Assembly: GCA_039938515.1 (NCBI GenBank)
Contig: JBDUUL010000018.1
Span: 1 to 49,552 of the forward strand
From: Nitrososphaera sp.
Lineage (GTDB): Archaea > Thermoproteota > Nitrososphaeria > Nitrososphaerales > Nitrososphaeraceae
DNA length: 49,552 nt
Direction: 5' to 3'
Shown here: one piece after another, positions 16,066 to 24,771 of the stretch
Layout of the letters: every line of letters begins with the position of its first letter
Position numbering within the stretch: position 1 is the first letter of the stretch
Notes under the pieces: generated by a model
Database searches by the model: none
What the model was told of the DNA's origin: nothing
Seen by the model: the letters and a program-made list of their open reading frames with translations, nothing else
Made by a program: the position numbers and the translations under genes

Positions 16066-17160
16066 TTAGCCGCTCATCGACATGCCAGCCATCTTCATGT
16101 TTTCAGACATTGAGGATGGTCTGGTCCCGTCTGGCTGGTCGCCATCGGTTGAAGCTGGGTCGGCCACTACAGCAAACGCAGCGCCCTTGAGCACGTGCGA
16201 CATGTTGTGGTCAACACCTACGTACACGCCCGGATCTGGGAATGTTGCCTCGATTACTGATGCGGAGCCTGGTGGAATGGTCCATGTCTCGTCGTTCCTT
16301 ACGATTGTACCATAGCGGTTCATGACAGAGCCGTCCTTGACATCAAGTTGGCCTGCGATGAAGTGGAACGCGACATAGCTGTCTGTACCTGGGTTGACGA
16401 CATACCATCTTGTCAGTTCACCCGGCTTGACTTTGAAGACTGTCGCATTCTTGTTCAGTGTAATCTTGGACACTGTTCCAATGCTTGGTACGTACTTGTG
16501 TGCCATGCCGTTGGTCAGTATGAGGTCTGGTTGCTCGTTGACTAGTTTGCCTACGTCAAATGAGCCAACTACTCCGTTTGTGCCCTTGAAGAGACCCTGG
16601 TCTGCAGTGTTGTAGAGGTCACTGAATACCATGTAGAATTCCTTTGCTGGCTTTTCGTACCGTGGGTGCACTACGATTCCGCCATACATGCCGTTTGCCA
16701 TGTGCTCCCATACGCCGTTGAGGCCGTCAGCACCGCAGTGATATAGGAATGCTCCTGCGCTTACTGCATCAAGTTCCCATGTCTTGCTCTGATTTGGCTT
16801 TACAGAGCCAGAGAGAGCATGAGTTGGACCGACGCCTGCGTGGAAGTCAAGACTGTGAATGTTCTTGCCCTGGTTTATCAGGGTGATCATGACCTTGTCG
16901 CCTTGGTCCACAGAGATTACCGGACCCGGGATTGTGCCATTAAAAGTCATGGCGTTGTACATGATGCCGCCAGGGTGCAGAATGTTATCTGGAGCTACCT
17001 GCACTTGTTTCTCAATTGCGATCAGCGTTACGTGCCTAGTTCCGCCCATCATAGACTGAGCAGTGGCATTCGATAGCGAGGAACCCGAAAGAAGTGGGCT
17101 CAAAAGTAGTCCTACTACGAGAACGCCGGCAGCCAGTCCTGCAAGGATTGCCTTGTTCAT
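16066..17160 (-). CDS. nirK: Copper-containing nitrite reductase, NirK type
   Basis: A two-cupredoxin-domain multicopper enzyme with an N-terminal signal/membrane segment (MNKAILAGLAAGVLVVGLLL), acting outside the membrane. Type 1 Cu ligands: the first His of HSLDFH, Cys in YHC, His and Met in WEHMANGM. Type 2 Cu ligands: second His of HSLDFH, His of YHC, and His in VDHNMSH; the catalytic Asp (SLDFH) and His (VAFHFI) are also present. In ammonia-oxidising archaea NirK is linked to NO metabolism. A Met-rich tail (MSENMKMAGMSMSG) may bind copper. ATG 17160 is chosen because the TATA box at 17183-17191 is 26 nt upstream. Confidence 0.92.
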   Translation of the reverse strand: MNKAILAGLAAGVLVVGLLLSPLLSGSSLSNATAQSMMGGTRHVTLIAIEKQVQVAPDNILHPGGIMYNAMTFNGTIPGPVISVDQGDKVMITLINQGKNIHSLDFHAGVGPTHALSGSVKPNQSKTWELDAVSAGAFLYHCGADGLNGVWEHMANGMYGGIVVHPRYEKPAKEFYMVFSDLYNTADQGLFKGTNGVVGSFDVGKLVNEQPDLILTNGMAHKYVPSIGTVSKITLNKNATVFKVKPGELTRWYVVNPGTDSYVAFHFIAGQLDVKDGSVMNRYGTIVRNDETWTIPPGSASVIEATFPDPGVYVGVDHNMSHVLKGAAFAVVADPASTDGDQPDGTRPSSMSENMKMAGMSMSG

Positions 17161-17182
17161 CAGGTACATGGCGAGAGGGGTA

Positions 17183-17191
17183 ATATATAAA
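17183..17191 (-). promoter_or_regulatory. TATA box of nirK
   Basis: On the minus strand the sequence TTTTATATA, part of a longer A/T run, is centred about 26 nt before the ATG at 17160. This fits a strong leaderless promoter and argues against the longer frames starting at 17169 or 17214. Confidence 0.65.
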
Positions 17192-17316
17192 AATTTTCGC
17201 TTAGTTAGTAGCATATCTGAATTCTAGAACACTATTGGCGTCCGGGGCAGAATTTCAGGAAAAGGCCCCCGGCACTCCAGTTAGATTTAACTGGAACATG
17301 TGCGGATATCGTAAGG

Positions 17317-17613
17317 ATGTCGCATTTTGCCCCGAAAGGCCGCAAGCCCCGGTCCGCCAGGCGAGCAAGAAAGCCTCTCCAGGACGGCTGGGTCAAGATA
17401 TCCAGAGGAACATGGATCAAGTGCACATATGCTAAATGCGGCTACCAGTGGGAATACTTTGGAGGCCACAGATGGGCGGAGTGTCCCGCCTGCCATTGTT
17501 CAATGAAGGTCTCGGCGGCTCGTAAGGAGTATCTCCTCTCTAGTCGATATACAGTGAATCAGAACTGGGCAAGAGACGAAGAGCCACGGAGTTCATTTGG
17601 CGGTCGTGTATGA
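17317..17613 (+). CDS. Small basic zinc-ribbon protein
   Basis: A 98-residue protein with a very basic N-terminus (KGRKPRSARRARKPLQ) and a zinc-ribbon-like core: IKCTYAKCGYQW ... AECPACHCSM, i.e. CxxxxC and CxxCxC pairs around residues 36-62. The layout suggests nucleic-acid binding, for example a small transcription or ribosome-associated factor, but no family is recognised. Its last 74 bp overlap the convergent minus-strand gene at 17540. ATG 17317 is the first start compatible with the core. Confidence 0.65.
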   Translation: MSHFAPKGRKPRSARRARKPLQDGWVKISRGTWIKCTYAKCGYQWEYFGGHRWAECPACHCSMKVSAARKEYLLSSRYTVNQNWARDEEPRSSFGGRV

Positions 17614-17776
17614 CCGCAACGGCTTCACCGATCTTGTTCTGCTCCCCAATTGCCTGCAAATAAAAATTCAGCGTCTGCATGTCCTCAAATGTCCTTGAAG
17701 AGACAAGGGAAAGATCCGACTTGTATACCTCCATTGAAATTGTGTCTGGGGCTTTGGTTATCTTTATCACGTGCAT
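17540..17776 (-). CDS. Hypothetical protein convergent with the zinc-ribbon gene
   Basis: A 78-residue protein from the ATG at 17776 (MHVIKITKAPDTISMEVYK); a longer frame from 17809 is less likely because it would overlap the surface-protein gene. The pattern of strand (HVIKI), strand (ISMEVYK), helix (TFEDMQTLNFYLQAIGEQN), strand (EAVAVIHD) resembles a small alpha/beta domain. Function unknown. Follows the PEFG-CTERM-like gene on the same strand by 17 bp. Confidence 0.55.
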   Translation of the reverse strand: MHVIKITKAPDTISMEVYKSDLSLVSSRTFEDMQTLNFYLQAIGEQNKIGEAVAVIHDRQMNSVALRLLPSSDSLYID

Positions 17777-17792
17777 GGCACAAAGCCCCCTA

Positions 17793-18881
17793 TTACAGGC
17801 GGCCCGCAAGGGCCGACTTTGACCTTATCGCGACAACGGCTAGTACAATCGAAGCGGCAAGGGCAAGTGGTGCAATTGGATATTCCGGGACCACCGCGAC
17901 ATTTTCAACCTGGACATGGTGTTCGCCCTTTGGAATAAAGAGGTTGATTGAAACGGTGCTGCCATCTGAAACAGTCGAATTTGAGCCAACGGGAGAGCCA
18001 TCCATCAGCACCTGCACGTGCTGATCCTTGGATAACTGTGGAATCTTGAGGCCTATCGGTCCGCCGTCCGGATTATAGTGAACCACGTCAAAAACAATAC
18101 TGTTGCTAGAGTTGTCATACCTGAGAGAGGAGACTTTTGCAAGCGCCCTCAGATCGAAGGCCAAGAACTTGCCGCCGCCCAGGTCAAGTGTGGTTATCGG
18201 GTCCCGGAGGTCAACTCCGGCGCAGCTGTAGTAGAGCACTTTGGACCTTATTGCAGGGTCAGGAGAAGCCACGAACGCGGCAATCTGGCCGGGCTTCAGT
18301 ACAGGAATCACGTTGCTTTCAACGCTGTCAAGCTGTGTCATGTTGATATCATGCACCGAGGCAAAGATCCTCACATCGTAAACGGGAAATTGGCCGTCAT
18401 TTCGAACCGTTCCCGTAAGGGACCTTGATTCGCCTACAGCCATGTTGGTGTAGTTCAGCGTCAAGACGCCGATATTTGGTTGGTCAACCGGCCTGGCGTC
18501 TGCAATAAATGCGGCTCCTACTGGCTTTTGGTTTGCGGGCAAAGTCAGCTTGAATGGAGAATCAGTCGATGGCCAGATCACGTGGCCATATGTGCTGTTA
18601 GAAATAGAGCCGCTTTGCTTGCCGTCTGATACATTCACTCCAATCTGCACGCTCAAGGGTACAGTATCGGTGTTCCGGACAGTACCCATTACGTTTAGTC
18701 TGCCTGCAGAGTCAGTAAATGTCGATTGTTCGAGGAACTTTATGCTCGGATGACCGGAGGCGGTAGGCATTCCCGTCTTGCCGCCAGGTTGTATTTCCCC
18801 AGATGAAGCAGAGGCTGCGCACACCATCGAGCAGAGCATTACAATACTAGCCGTAAGCGCGATTAGCGCTCGTGCGAGCAC
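17793..18881 (-). CDS. Secreted protein with PEFG-CTERM-like sorting end
   Basis: A 362-residue surface protein with a GTG start at 18881. A signal peptide (MLARALIALTASIVMLCSM, cut near ASAS) is followed by at least two beta-sandwich repeats of the FxLYD/CARDB type (LNVMGTVRNTDTVPLSVQIG; SRSLTGTVRNDGQFPVYDVRI). It ends in VPEYPIAPLALAASIVLAV plus a basic tail, the tripartite pattern of PEFG-CTERM signals that archaeosortase processes in thaumarchaea, with PEYP in place of PEFG. No archaeosortase gene is in the window. Probably cell-surface and possibly glycosylated. Confidence 0.8.
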   Translation of the reverse strand: MLARALIALTASIVMLCSMVCAASASSGEIQPGGKTGMPTASGHPSIKFLEQSTFTDSAGRLNVMGTVRNTDTVPLSVQIGVNVSDGKQSGSISNSTYGHVIWPSTDSPFKLTLPANQKPVGAAFIADARPVDQPNIGVLTLNYTNMAVGESRSLTGTVRNDGQFPVYDVRIFASVHDINMTQLDSVESNVIPVLKPGQIAAFVASPDPAIRSKVLYYSCAGVDLRDPITTLDLGGGKFLAFDLRALAKVSSLRYDNSSNSIVFDVVHYNPDGGPIGLKIPQLSKDQHVQVLMDGSPVGSNSTVSDGSTVSINLFIPKGEHHVQVENVAVVPEYPIAPLALAASIVLAVVAIRSKSALAGRL

Positions 18882-18912
18882 AACGCTGCTTTGCGGAAGA
18901 GCAATTTAAGTC

Positions 18913-19083
18913 TCATCCCCCGGCATTTTCGCCAGTAAAAGCCAGGCTGTCAAGATAGGCGTCTATGAGAATATTAATGGCGTGAACATAATCGACGTCA
19001 GCCTTTTTCTCGCTTGAAAGGTCGCGCACTATGCTGGTAAGCCGCTTGAATGTCTGATCGTCAAGGGAGATGGTATGGGCCAT
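18913..19083 (-). CDS. 56-residue helix-rich protein, possible ribbon-helix-helix
   Basis: A short frame from ATG 19083. It opens with a strand-like MAHTISLDDQTFKRLTSIVR, then a helix with a charged face and a final amphipathic helix (HAINILIDAYLDSL). The order strand-helix-helix and the 'SLDDQTFKRL' opening fit a ribbon-helix-helix DNA-binding protein or antitoxin-like regulator, though it is not a firm match. It ends 31 bp before the surface-protein start, on the same strand, so it may control or accompany that gene. No toxin-like partner is seen. Confidence 0.6.
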   Translation of the reverse strand: MAHTISLDDQTFKRLTSIVRDLSSEKKADVDYVHAINILIDAYLDSLAFTGENAGG

Positions 19084-19244
19084 CGGGGCTTCTGAAGCGG
19101 TAACGCTATTTATTGCTTAGAAGCTCCGCTCTGAAAGACTGTCCCAAAGTCCCTGCAGAATGAAGCACCGTTACTCCAAAGGTACTCGACGGACTTTTAA
19201 CCGGCGTGGCACAATATCGGAGAACGGCTACATTGGAGCGATAC

Positions 19245-19793
19245 ATGGTTCATTTGAAGAACGTCTCGTACTCGCCGAGGGAGGCACAGGAACTATTGAA
19301 ACTGGCGTCGGATCTTGTGGCGAACGGGGTCATTGTTCGCGACGCAAGGGTTTCAAAGAAATACGTAGAGTTTGACGTAAGCCTTCCCGAAGAGGCTTCA
19401 CTTGAAGCCGTTCTCCGGGGCCTTGAAAATATTTCACCGGTTGTGGAATTTGAACAGGTAATCGAACGCCACATGACAAAGGAAGAGGCTATTTCAAGGG
19501 CAGTCCGCCTATTTAATGACGAAAAGTACTGGAGCGCCCACGAGGCATTGGAACAAGTCTGGAAGAATACGTCCGGTAGCGAGAAGGCGCTTCTCAACGG
19601 ATTAATATTGATTGCAGCGGCCTTTGTCCACGACGAGAAAGGCGAGGCAGATATCTGCAGGTCCATACTGTCGAGGGCTGCGGCCAAGTTTGCCGGGATA
19701 TCAGGGTCGTACCACGGACTAGATATTGATTTGATAAAGTCGCAGGTCCAGGATATCCTTCAGTCAGGGACCATACTCAGGTTTTCAATCTGA
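19245..19793 (+). CDS. DUF309-domain protein with N-terminal extension
   Basis: A 182-residue protein whose C-terminal half is a DUF309 helical domain: AVRLFNDEKYWSAHEALEQVW, with the family's (E/D)xxYWxAHExxExxW signature, followed by ALLNGLILIAAAFVH. The function of DUF309 is unknown. The first 75 residues (SYSPREAQELLKLASDLVANG and a strand-rich segment) form a separate small alpha/beta unit. ATG 19245 is chosen because a TATA-like ACTTTTAA at 19193-19200 would put the transcript start downstream of the other ATG (19206). It overlaps the convergent CFI-box gene by 17 bp. Confidence 0.78.
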   Translation: MVHLKNVSYSPREAQELLKLASDLVANGVIVRDARVSKKYVEFDVSLPEEASLEAVLRGLENISPVVEFEQVIERHMTKEEAISRAVRLFNDEKYWSAHEALEQVWKNTSGSEKALLNGLILIAAAFVHDEKGEADICRSILSRAAAKFAGISGSYHGLDIDLIKSQVQDILQSGTILRFSI

Positions 19794-21120
19794 CATATCG
19801 GTAAGCCGCCACCGGACTCGCACTCAGGGCGCTGATAACAAGGATAGACGAGCCCAACATAGCAAGAAACGGATTCGAAAATAGCACTCCGAATAGAACG
19901 GCGGCTGCACCTGAGCAAGAGGCAATTAGCACGGTTCTAATGACAAGCCCTGACCTCGGGCCCGGTCGGCATCGCGTTGCAAGTGCGATCGAGGCGGCAA
20001 CCGGCGCTAAATAGAGGGCTCCTATGAGCAAAGAGGCAGCCAAACCGCTGACAATTATCGCAAGTTCCGGCGACGCATAACCCTGTACGCTGATGTCAAT
20101 GCCCCTGCTGATCTCAAGGGCAAAGAGCAGCGGCTGAATTGCAATACGGACAGACTGCTGCATCCATGGGGCAGATCTCTCATAATCCGCGACAGCAGGG
20201 CTGAATGAGTAATACCACTGGTTGAAGACCAGCATGAAATTACTGCCTGCAAAAGTTCTAAGCGCGATGTCATCTCGAAATTCTCTGAGCGTCTGTACCT
20301 GCGGCGCAAAGTCGCTTCCAAACGCAGCGGTAGCTATCAGGCACCTAGGTACGGTTTTGCCAGGTGCAGGGGTAACGCTGTAGGAACCAGATTTTGCATC
20401 CAGGTCAACAGGAGAGGACTTGAACTGATCCGACTGCAGAACCACTGTATAGCGGACCGCCTTGTAAGTCTGCGATTTCTCCGTTACGGCTATGCCAAAC
20501 GCGCCTGTGGTATTCGCTGGTATGTCGGCGCTGCCAGGCACAGACTCGGCAAGGGCCTTGCCAATTGCAATCACGTTGCCATCCTTGTCATACAGGGTCG
20601 CAACTGCCAGCGCATCGGTTGCAGTCACGTTCGCCTGGTTCTGCGCAACCAGGTTGACGTAAAACGTACCCAAGAGATCCAGCCTTGAATCAGATGAAAG
20701 AACTCTGAGCAGGTTCGCAAGCGGAGACTGCGCGGGATCTGATGAAACGGTCAGGGTGTAGTTTGCGACTCGCGATGCGTTGCCGGTGCTCAATAGCTGA
20801 ATCTCAACCGGGGACACGTCACCGGGGTCCAACTGGCTCAGTGCGGATGACGTGTTGCTCGACCCGATTCTGGCCCCTGACCTGTCAAAAAAATTCGCTG
20901 TCACGACAATATTCTTGCGAGACACCTGCAGATTGTTCTTGATATCCGCGTAGACGTGCAGGATTTTGCTTTCATCAACAAACGATGACTTGTTCATTAG
21001 TTGCAGAGACTGAACCTGTGCGCCCTCGGCACTCGCCGGCACGAATTGAAATTGTGCCAATACGAGAAGGCACATTGCACCGGACATAGGCACGCGAATA
21101 GAGCGCCATCCTGCAAGCAA
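19777..21120 (-). CDS. Secreted membrane protein with CFI-box-CTERM domain
   Basis: A 447-residue surface protein, start TTG 21120 (ATG 21087 possible). Signal peptide to about ASAEG, then two FxLYD-like beta-sandwich domains (SKILHVYADIKNNLQVSRKN; LDLLGTFYVNLVAQNQANV). A CFI-box-like segment follows: CLIATAAFGSDFAPQVQTLR EFRDD region with YYSFSPAVADY, near residues 258-310. The last 100 residues contain at least three membrane segments. CFI-box proteins are exported and their Cys may be modified; the role is unknown. It shares the FxLYD-like design with the PEFG-CTERM-like gene 1 kb away. Confidence 0.78.
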   Translation of the reverse strand: MLAGWRSIRVPMSGAMCLLVLAQFQFVPASAEGAQVQSLQLMNKSSFVDESKILHVYADIKNNLQVSRKNIVVTANFFDRSGARIGSSNTSSALSQLDPGDVSPVEIQLLSTGNASRVANYTLTVSSDPAQSPLANLLRVLSSDSRLDLLGTFYVNLVAQNQANVTATDALAVATLYDKDGNVIAIGKALAESVPGSADIPANTTGAFGIAVTEKSQTYKAVRYTVVLQSDQFKSSPVDLDAKSGSYSVTPAPGKTVPRCLIATAAFGSDFAPQVQTLREFRDDIALRTFAGSNFMLVFNQWYYSFSPAVADYERSAPWMQQSVRIAIQPLLFALEISRGIDISVQGYASPELAIIVSGLAASLLIGALYLAPVAASIALATRCRPGPRSGLVIRTVLIASCSGAAAVLFGVLFSNPFLAMLGSSILVISALSASPVAAYRYVRLKT

Positions 21121-21239
21121 TCACACCGGAGCGACTTTTGGTCACTTTTGAGTGTATCTTGAAAGCCGCGGGAGTCACGGAAACCAGTTGGCGAAATAAT
21201 AGATATTAAGAGCCACTCGCTTCCCTTCAAGAAACCCCG

Positions 21240-22178
21240 ATGGACCCTCCACTTATGGTCCTGCCCGGACCGTCATCGCACGAGCTGGCCGGCAGGATTG
21301 CATCCCAACTCGAGGCCCCGACTTTGCCTGTTGATGTCAGAGTTTTTTCAGACGGGGAGAGCAAGGTCCGGCTGGGCGAGCAGCCCCCGCTTTCGGCACG
21401 GGACAAGCGGTGCGTAATAGTCCAGTCCACCCATCCGCCGGTTGACAGAAACCTTATGCTCCTGCTCATGATGGCGCAGGGCTGCAGGCGGCTCGGAGCT
21501 GCCGAAGTAATCGCGGTTGTACCTTATCTCGGCTATGCCCGGCAGGACAAGTCTTTCCTGCCCGGAGAGGTGGTCAGTATTGAGCTGGTGGCAGACCTGA
21601 TGCAAACGTCAGGCATATCGCGGCTGATTACCGTGGATATCCATAGCAAGCAGGCAGAATCTCTTTTCCAGATTCCCGTTCAGGCGGTATCGGCCGTGCC
21701 CCAGCTGGCAAGCAGCATCTTGGATATGGGGCTCAAGAATCCCGTTGCTGTTTCGCCGGATACCGGAGGCGTCGCAAGGGCCAAGGAATTTGCCCGGCTG
21801 ATGCAGGCTGATTTTGGCGCGCTGAAAAAGACTCGCGACAGGCAGACCGGCGACGTCTCCATTGACGAAAAGATAGATTTTGACGTGGTAGGAAGAGACG
21901 TGGTACTTGTTGACGACATGATAAGCAGTGGCCACAGCATCGCCAAGGCGGCGCGGGTCCTGCTTCGCAACCGCGCGTCTGCGATTTATGCAGCATGCAC
22001 GCATGCGCTCTTGATGGACGACGCCACGTCCAGGATGAAGGAGGCCGGCGTTTCTGAAATAATCGCGACCAATTCTGTCCCGAACATTTTTGAGCGAGTA
22101 AACCTAGCTCCCTTACTGGCCGATGCCATAATCAATTATCCGGTAATCAACAGCTCGATGGGCGGAAGGCTATCTTGA
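21240..22178 (+). CDS. prs: Ribose-phosphate pyrophosphokinase (PRPP synthase)
   Basis: Makes PRPP from ribose-5-phosphate and ATP, feeding nucleotide, His and Trp synthesis. Motifs in order: RVFSDGESKVRL near residue 35, VVPYLGYARQDKSFLPGE, VTVDIHSKQ-type metal site (LITVDIHSKQAE), SPDTGGVARAKEFA, and the PRPP loop VVLVDDMISSGHSI near residue 222. Length of 312 residues is normal. A TATA-like AATAGATATTAAG lies just over 26 nt before the ATG. rnz follows 40 bp downstream on the same strand. Confidence 0.95.
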   Translation: MDPPLMVLPGPSSHELAGRIASQLEAPTLPVDVRVFSDGESKVRLGEQPPLSARDKRCVIVQSTHPPVDRNLMLLLMMAQGCRRLGAAEVIAVVPYLGYARQDKSFLPGEVVSIELVADLMQTSGISRLITVDIHSKQAESLFQIPVQAVSAVPQLASSILDMGLKNPVAVSPDTGGVARAKEFARLMQADFGALKKTRDRQTGDVSIDEKIDFDVVGRDVVLVDDMISSGHSIAKAARVLLRNRASAIYAACTHALLMDDATSRMKEAGVSEIIATNSVPNIFERVNLAPLLADAIINYPVINSSMGGRLS

Positions 22179-22218
22179 CGCTTCGTATGACACGACTCTC
22201 CAAAGCAGGTTGGCCCCG

Positions 22219-23139
22219 ATGGTAAACCTGACAATCACCTTCCTGGGAACGTCATCGGCTGTTCCAACGCCGGAACGCGGCCTCTCTTCCATCGCGATAA
22301 CGCGGGGAAGCGAATTGCTGCTTTTTGACACCGGCGAGGGCATGCAGCGGAACTTCATAAAGGCCGGACTTGGAATGAACCGCAAAATGAAGGTCTTTAT
22401 CAGTCACATGCATTCAGACCACTGCATAGGGCTGCTTGGTCTCATGCAGACCATGTCGCTGCAGGGCCGCACAAATCCACTTGATGTTTACGGCCAGCCG
22501 GCTCTGAGGGAGTTTATAGTAGAGAACATGAGGATAATCCGTTTTGGACTGGGGTTTGACGTCAATGTACATACAATAGAAAAAGAGGGCGTCATCGCGA
22601 CCGAGCCGGATTACAGGATATCATGCCAAAGCGCGTCGCATTCAATTCCTGCACTTTCATTTTGTTTGGAAGAATTCGAACGGCCGGGAGTCTTCAGGGT
22701 CGAAAGGGCCAAGGAGCTCGCCCTGCCTGAGGGCGAGCTGTATTCCAGGCTCCAGCGCGGCGAGGACGTCGAGTATCAGGGAAGGAAAGTAAGGTCGGCT
22801 GACATGCTCGGTCCGCCCAGGCGAGGCAGGAAGATCTGCATTTCAGGAGACACAAGGCCCACCGATGAGCTGGCCGCTTTTTTCGATGCCGCTGACGTCC
22901 TTGTTCACGAGTCTACTTACAGCACCGAAAAGCAGGACAAGGCGATAGAATACTTTCACTCGACAGCCCGCGAGGCCGCAGCAATCGCCAAGAGAGCGAA
23001 CGTCAAGAAATTGTTTCTCACTCACTTTAGCGCACGCTACGACGAAACGGAACTGCTTCTGAAGGAGGCGCTGTCAGTCCATCCAGACGTAACTGCTGCA
23101 GATGACTTGATGGAAGTCACCGTGCCCTACAGCGAATAG
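22219..23139 (+). CDS. rnz: Ribonuclease Z (tRNA 3' processing)
   Basis: A metallo-beta-lactamase RNase of 306 residues that cuts tRNA precursors after the discriminator base, needed here since neither tRNA in the window encodes CCA. LTITFLGTSSAVPTPERG at the N-terminus, motif 2 SHMHSDHCIGLLGL near residue 61, CISGDTRPTDEL, VLVHESTY, and HFSARYDE near residue 270 carry the zinc ligands; the exosite arm is the short archaeal/bacterial form. ATG 22219 is preferred to a TTG nine bases upstream. Confidence 0.94.
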   Translation: MVNLTITFLGTSSAVPTPERGLSSIAITRGSELLLFDTGEGMQRNFIKAGLGMNRKMKVFISHMHSDHCIGLLGLMQTMSLQGRTNPLDVYGQPALREFIVENMRIIRFGLGFDVNVHTIEKEGVIATEPDYRISCQSASHSIPALSFCLEEFERPGVFRVERAKELALPEGELYSRLQRGEDVEYQGRKVRSADMLGPPRRGRKICISGDTRPTDELAAFFDAADVLVHESTYSTEKQDKAIEYFHSTAREAAAIAKRANVKKLFLTHFSARYDETELLLKEALSVHPDVTAADDLMEVTVPYSE

Positions 23140-23188
23140 TCAGCACTTAATTCATTCCCTCCTCTTCTGCGGTTTTTGAAGGCTCTGT

Positions 23189-24556
23189 CTACTTGCGAAT
23201 CACGTAAAAGTCGTACACTGGAGCCTTTTTGGAGCTGTTCTTCCTCACCTGGTATTCTATCATTGCGTAAAATGCGGGAAACGTCTCCACCAGGCCGATT
23301 ATGGGACTCAGAACAAGAGTCTGCACATGAATCAAAAGCCTCTTTGCCAAACGCACTTCAGAATGCCGGAGATTCAGGAATAACCCGACCTGGTACGATG
23401 ATAGCCAGACCAGCGAAGTGAACAAGAGCAGGATCCCCACTGCAACGTCCACGGGCCCTAGTTTTACCACGGACTGGAGCATTGATTCCAGTGATATCGA
23501 AGTTATTGCATTTGAGGAAAATGACAGTAGTGCAGAGCCGAATTGATAATTGGTCCGGGGCAGTTCGAGGAGGAAGGGCGCGTAATTGTTAATTGAAATT
23601 GCCACCGAGGCGACTGCGGAAGCAAAGCCCATGAAGTAAGTGACCGATTTGAACATCAGTTTGAATCTGTGCCATGCAGGAAAGCGGGCCATGTTCTGCA
23701 TCGTTCCAAGGACCCACCTTCTCCGCTGGAAAAAGTGGTCTTTCAGGTTCAGGGGCGGCTGCTCGAGCAGCATTCCGCCGTGCCAGCCCATTGAATCCCG
23801 GCCGTAACGCTCGTAGACTTTGTAGCCGAACATCTGGTCCTCGGCGAGAGTTGGGCCGAACTTCCACTCGATTGTATCCTCAACATCCGACCTCACAAGA
23901 AGATTGCTTCCGTGCATGTGCAACGGCGGCGGGTTGGTCATCTGTGACACGCAGTCATAGCACGTGAAAGGACGGATTGACTCGGCAATGGCAGTCATCC
24001 TGTTAGCGCTTTCAAACTTTAGCGGATAGAATATGGGCCCCTCGGCTGCAACGCCCCTGCGTTCGCGGATGAATTTCAGTAATGCAAGCAGGGTCTGCGG
24101 AACCACATAGCTTTCATCGTCCATGTGAAAAATCCAGTACTTGTCGGATGCTTTGGCGTTCTTTCGGCGATGCTCGACCGCGTACTGGAGCGCCCGTCCC
24201 TTCTTGACGGCATTCGTCCGAAATTGCTTGTTTACCACCACGACCTCGCACATGCCGGATAGCGTGCGAATATCTTCCGGGTCGTCAGACACCACGCAGA
24301 CCTGATACGAGTGGTAATTGAGCCTGGCTGCCGCGGACTTTACCGAGTTTATGCCACGGACTACTACCGGAGTTTTTGTCGCAGACCTGGTCGTAATCTG
24401 GAAAATAATCACAGGGTCGTTGTGGACCCGAGTTAGGTCCTTCTCTACGAATATCCTTCTGTTTTGAATTATGCGATGGACCGAAATGGCTGCGATGGGG
24501 ACGTAGGAGAGCCAAAAAAAAGTCGCGATAGAAATCAGAATCAGGTCAAGCAACAA
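23189..24556 (-). CDS. Membrane GT2 glycosyltransferase, egghead-like
   Basis: A 455-residue processive-type family 2 glycosyltransferase. An N-terminal membrane helix (LILISIATFFWLSYVPIAA) precedes the GT-A domain: IIFQITTRSATKTP, VVSDDPEDI, catalytic WIFHMDDESYV (DxD-like), PTLAEDQMFGYKV (general base) and FFQRRRWVLGTMQN (Q/RxxRW acceptor motif). Three or more membrane segments follow. This arrangement is like egghead beta-1,4-mannosyltransferases of animals and archaeal relatives. Donor and acceptor sugars are unknown. Start is TTG at 24556. Four kb from the Pel-like locus, so it may serve the same glycans. Confidence 0.82.
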   Translation of the reverse strand: MLLDLILISIATFFWLSYVPIAAISVHRIIQNRRIFVEKDLTRVHNDPVIIFQITTRSATKTPVVVRGINSVKSAAARLNYHSYQVCVVSDDPEDIRTLSGMCEVVVVNKQFRTNAVKKGRALQYAVEHRRKNAKASDKYWIFHMDDESYVVPQTLLALLKFIRERRGVAAEGPIFYPLKFESANRMTAIAESIRPFTCYDCVSQMTNPPPLHMHGSNLLVRSDVEDTIEWKFGPTLAEDQMFGYKVYERYGRDSMGWHGGMLLEQPPLNLKDHFFQRRRWVLGTMQNMARFPAWHRFKLMFKSVTYFMGFASAVASVAISINNYAPFLLELPRTNYQFGSALLSFSSNAITSISLESMLQSVVKLGPVDVAVGILLLFTSLVWLSSYQVGLFLNLRHSEVRLAKRLLIHVQTLVLSPIIGLVETFPAFYAMIEYQVRKNSSKKAPVYDFYVIRK

Positions 24557-24737
24557 GTCTTAATGAGCACGATGCTTTAATAAGAGGTGCATAGACGTTG
24601 ACGGTGAAATTCTCTAATATTGACAGAATAATGTCTTGTAAGATTAGTCCAGAGCGCATACAAGAGAATATTCATGTTTGCTAGAAAATCAAAGGATAAG
24701 AGCGCCGTTCCTGCGATTCTCTGAATTCTAGAAAAAC

Positions 24738-24751
24738 TATAGATAATAAAA
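24738..24751 (+). promoter_or_regulatory. TATA box of tfb
   Basis: CTATAGATAATAAA is centred about 26-30 nt before the ATG at 24772 and fits a near-leaderless transcript. The rest of the 24557-24771 gap is AT-rich and has no other feature that I can support. Confidence 0.55.
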
Positions 24752-24771
24752 CATTCGGCGACTTGCAATCT

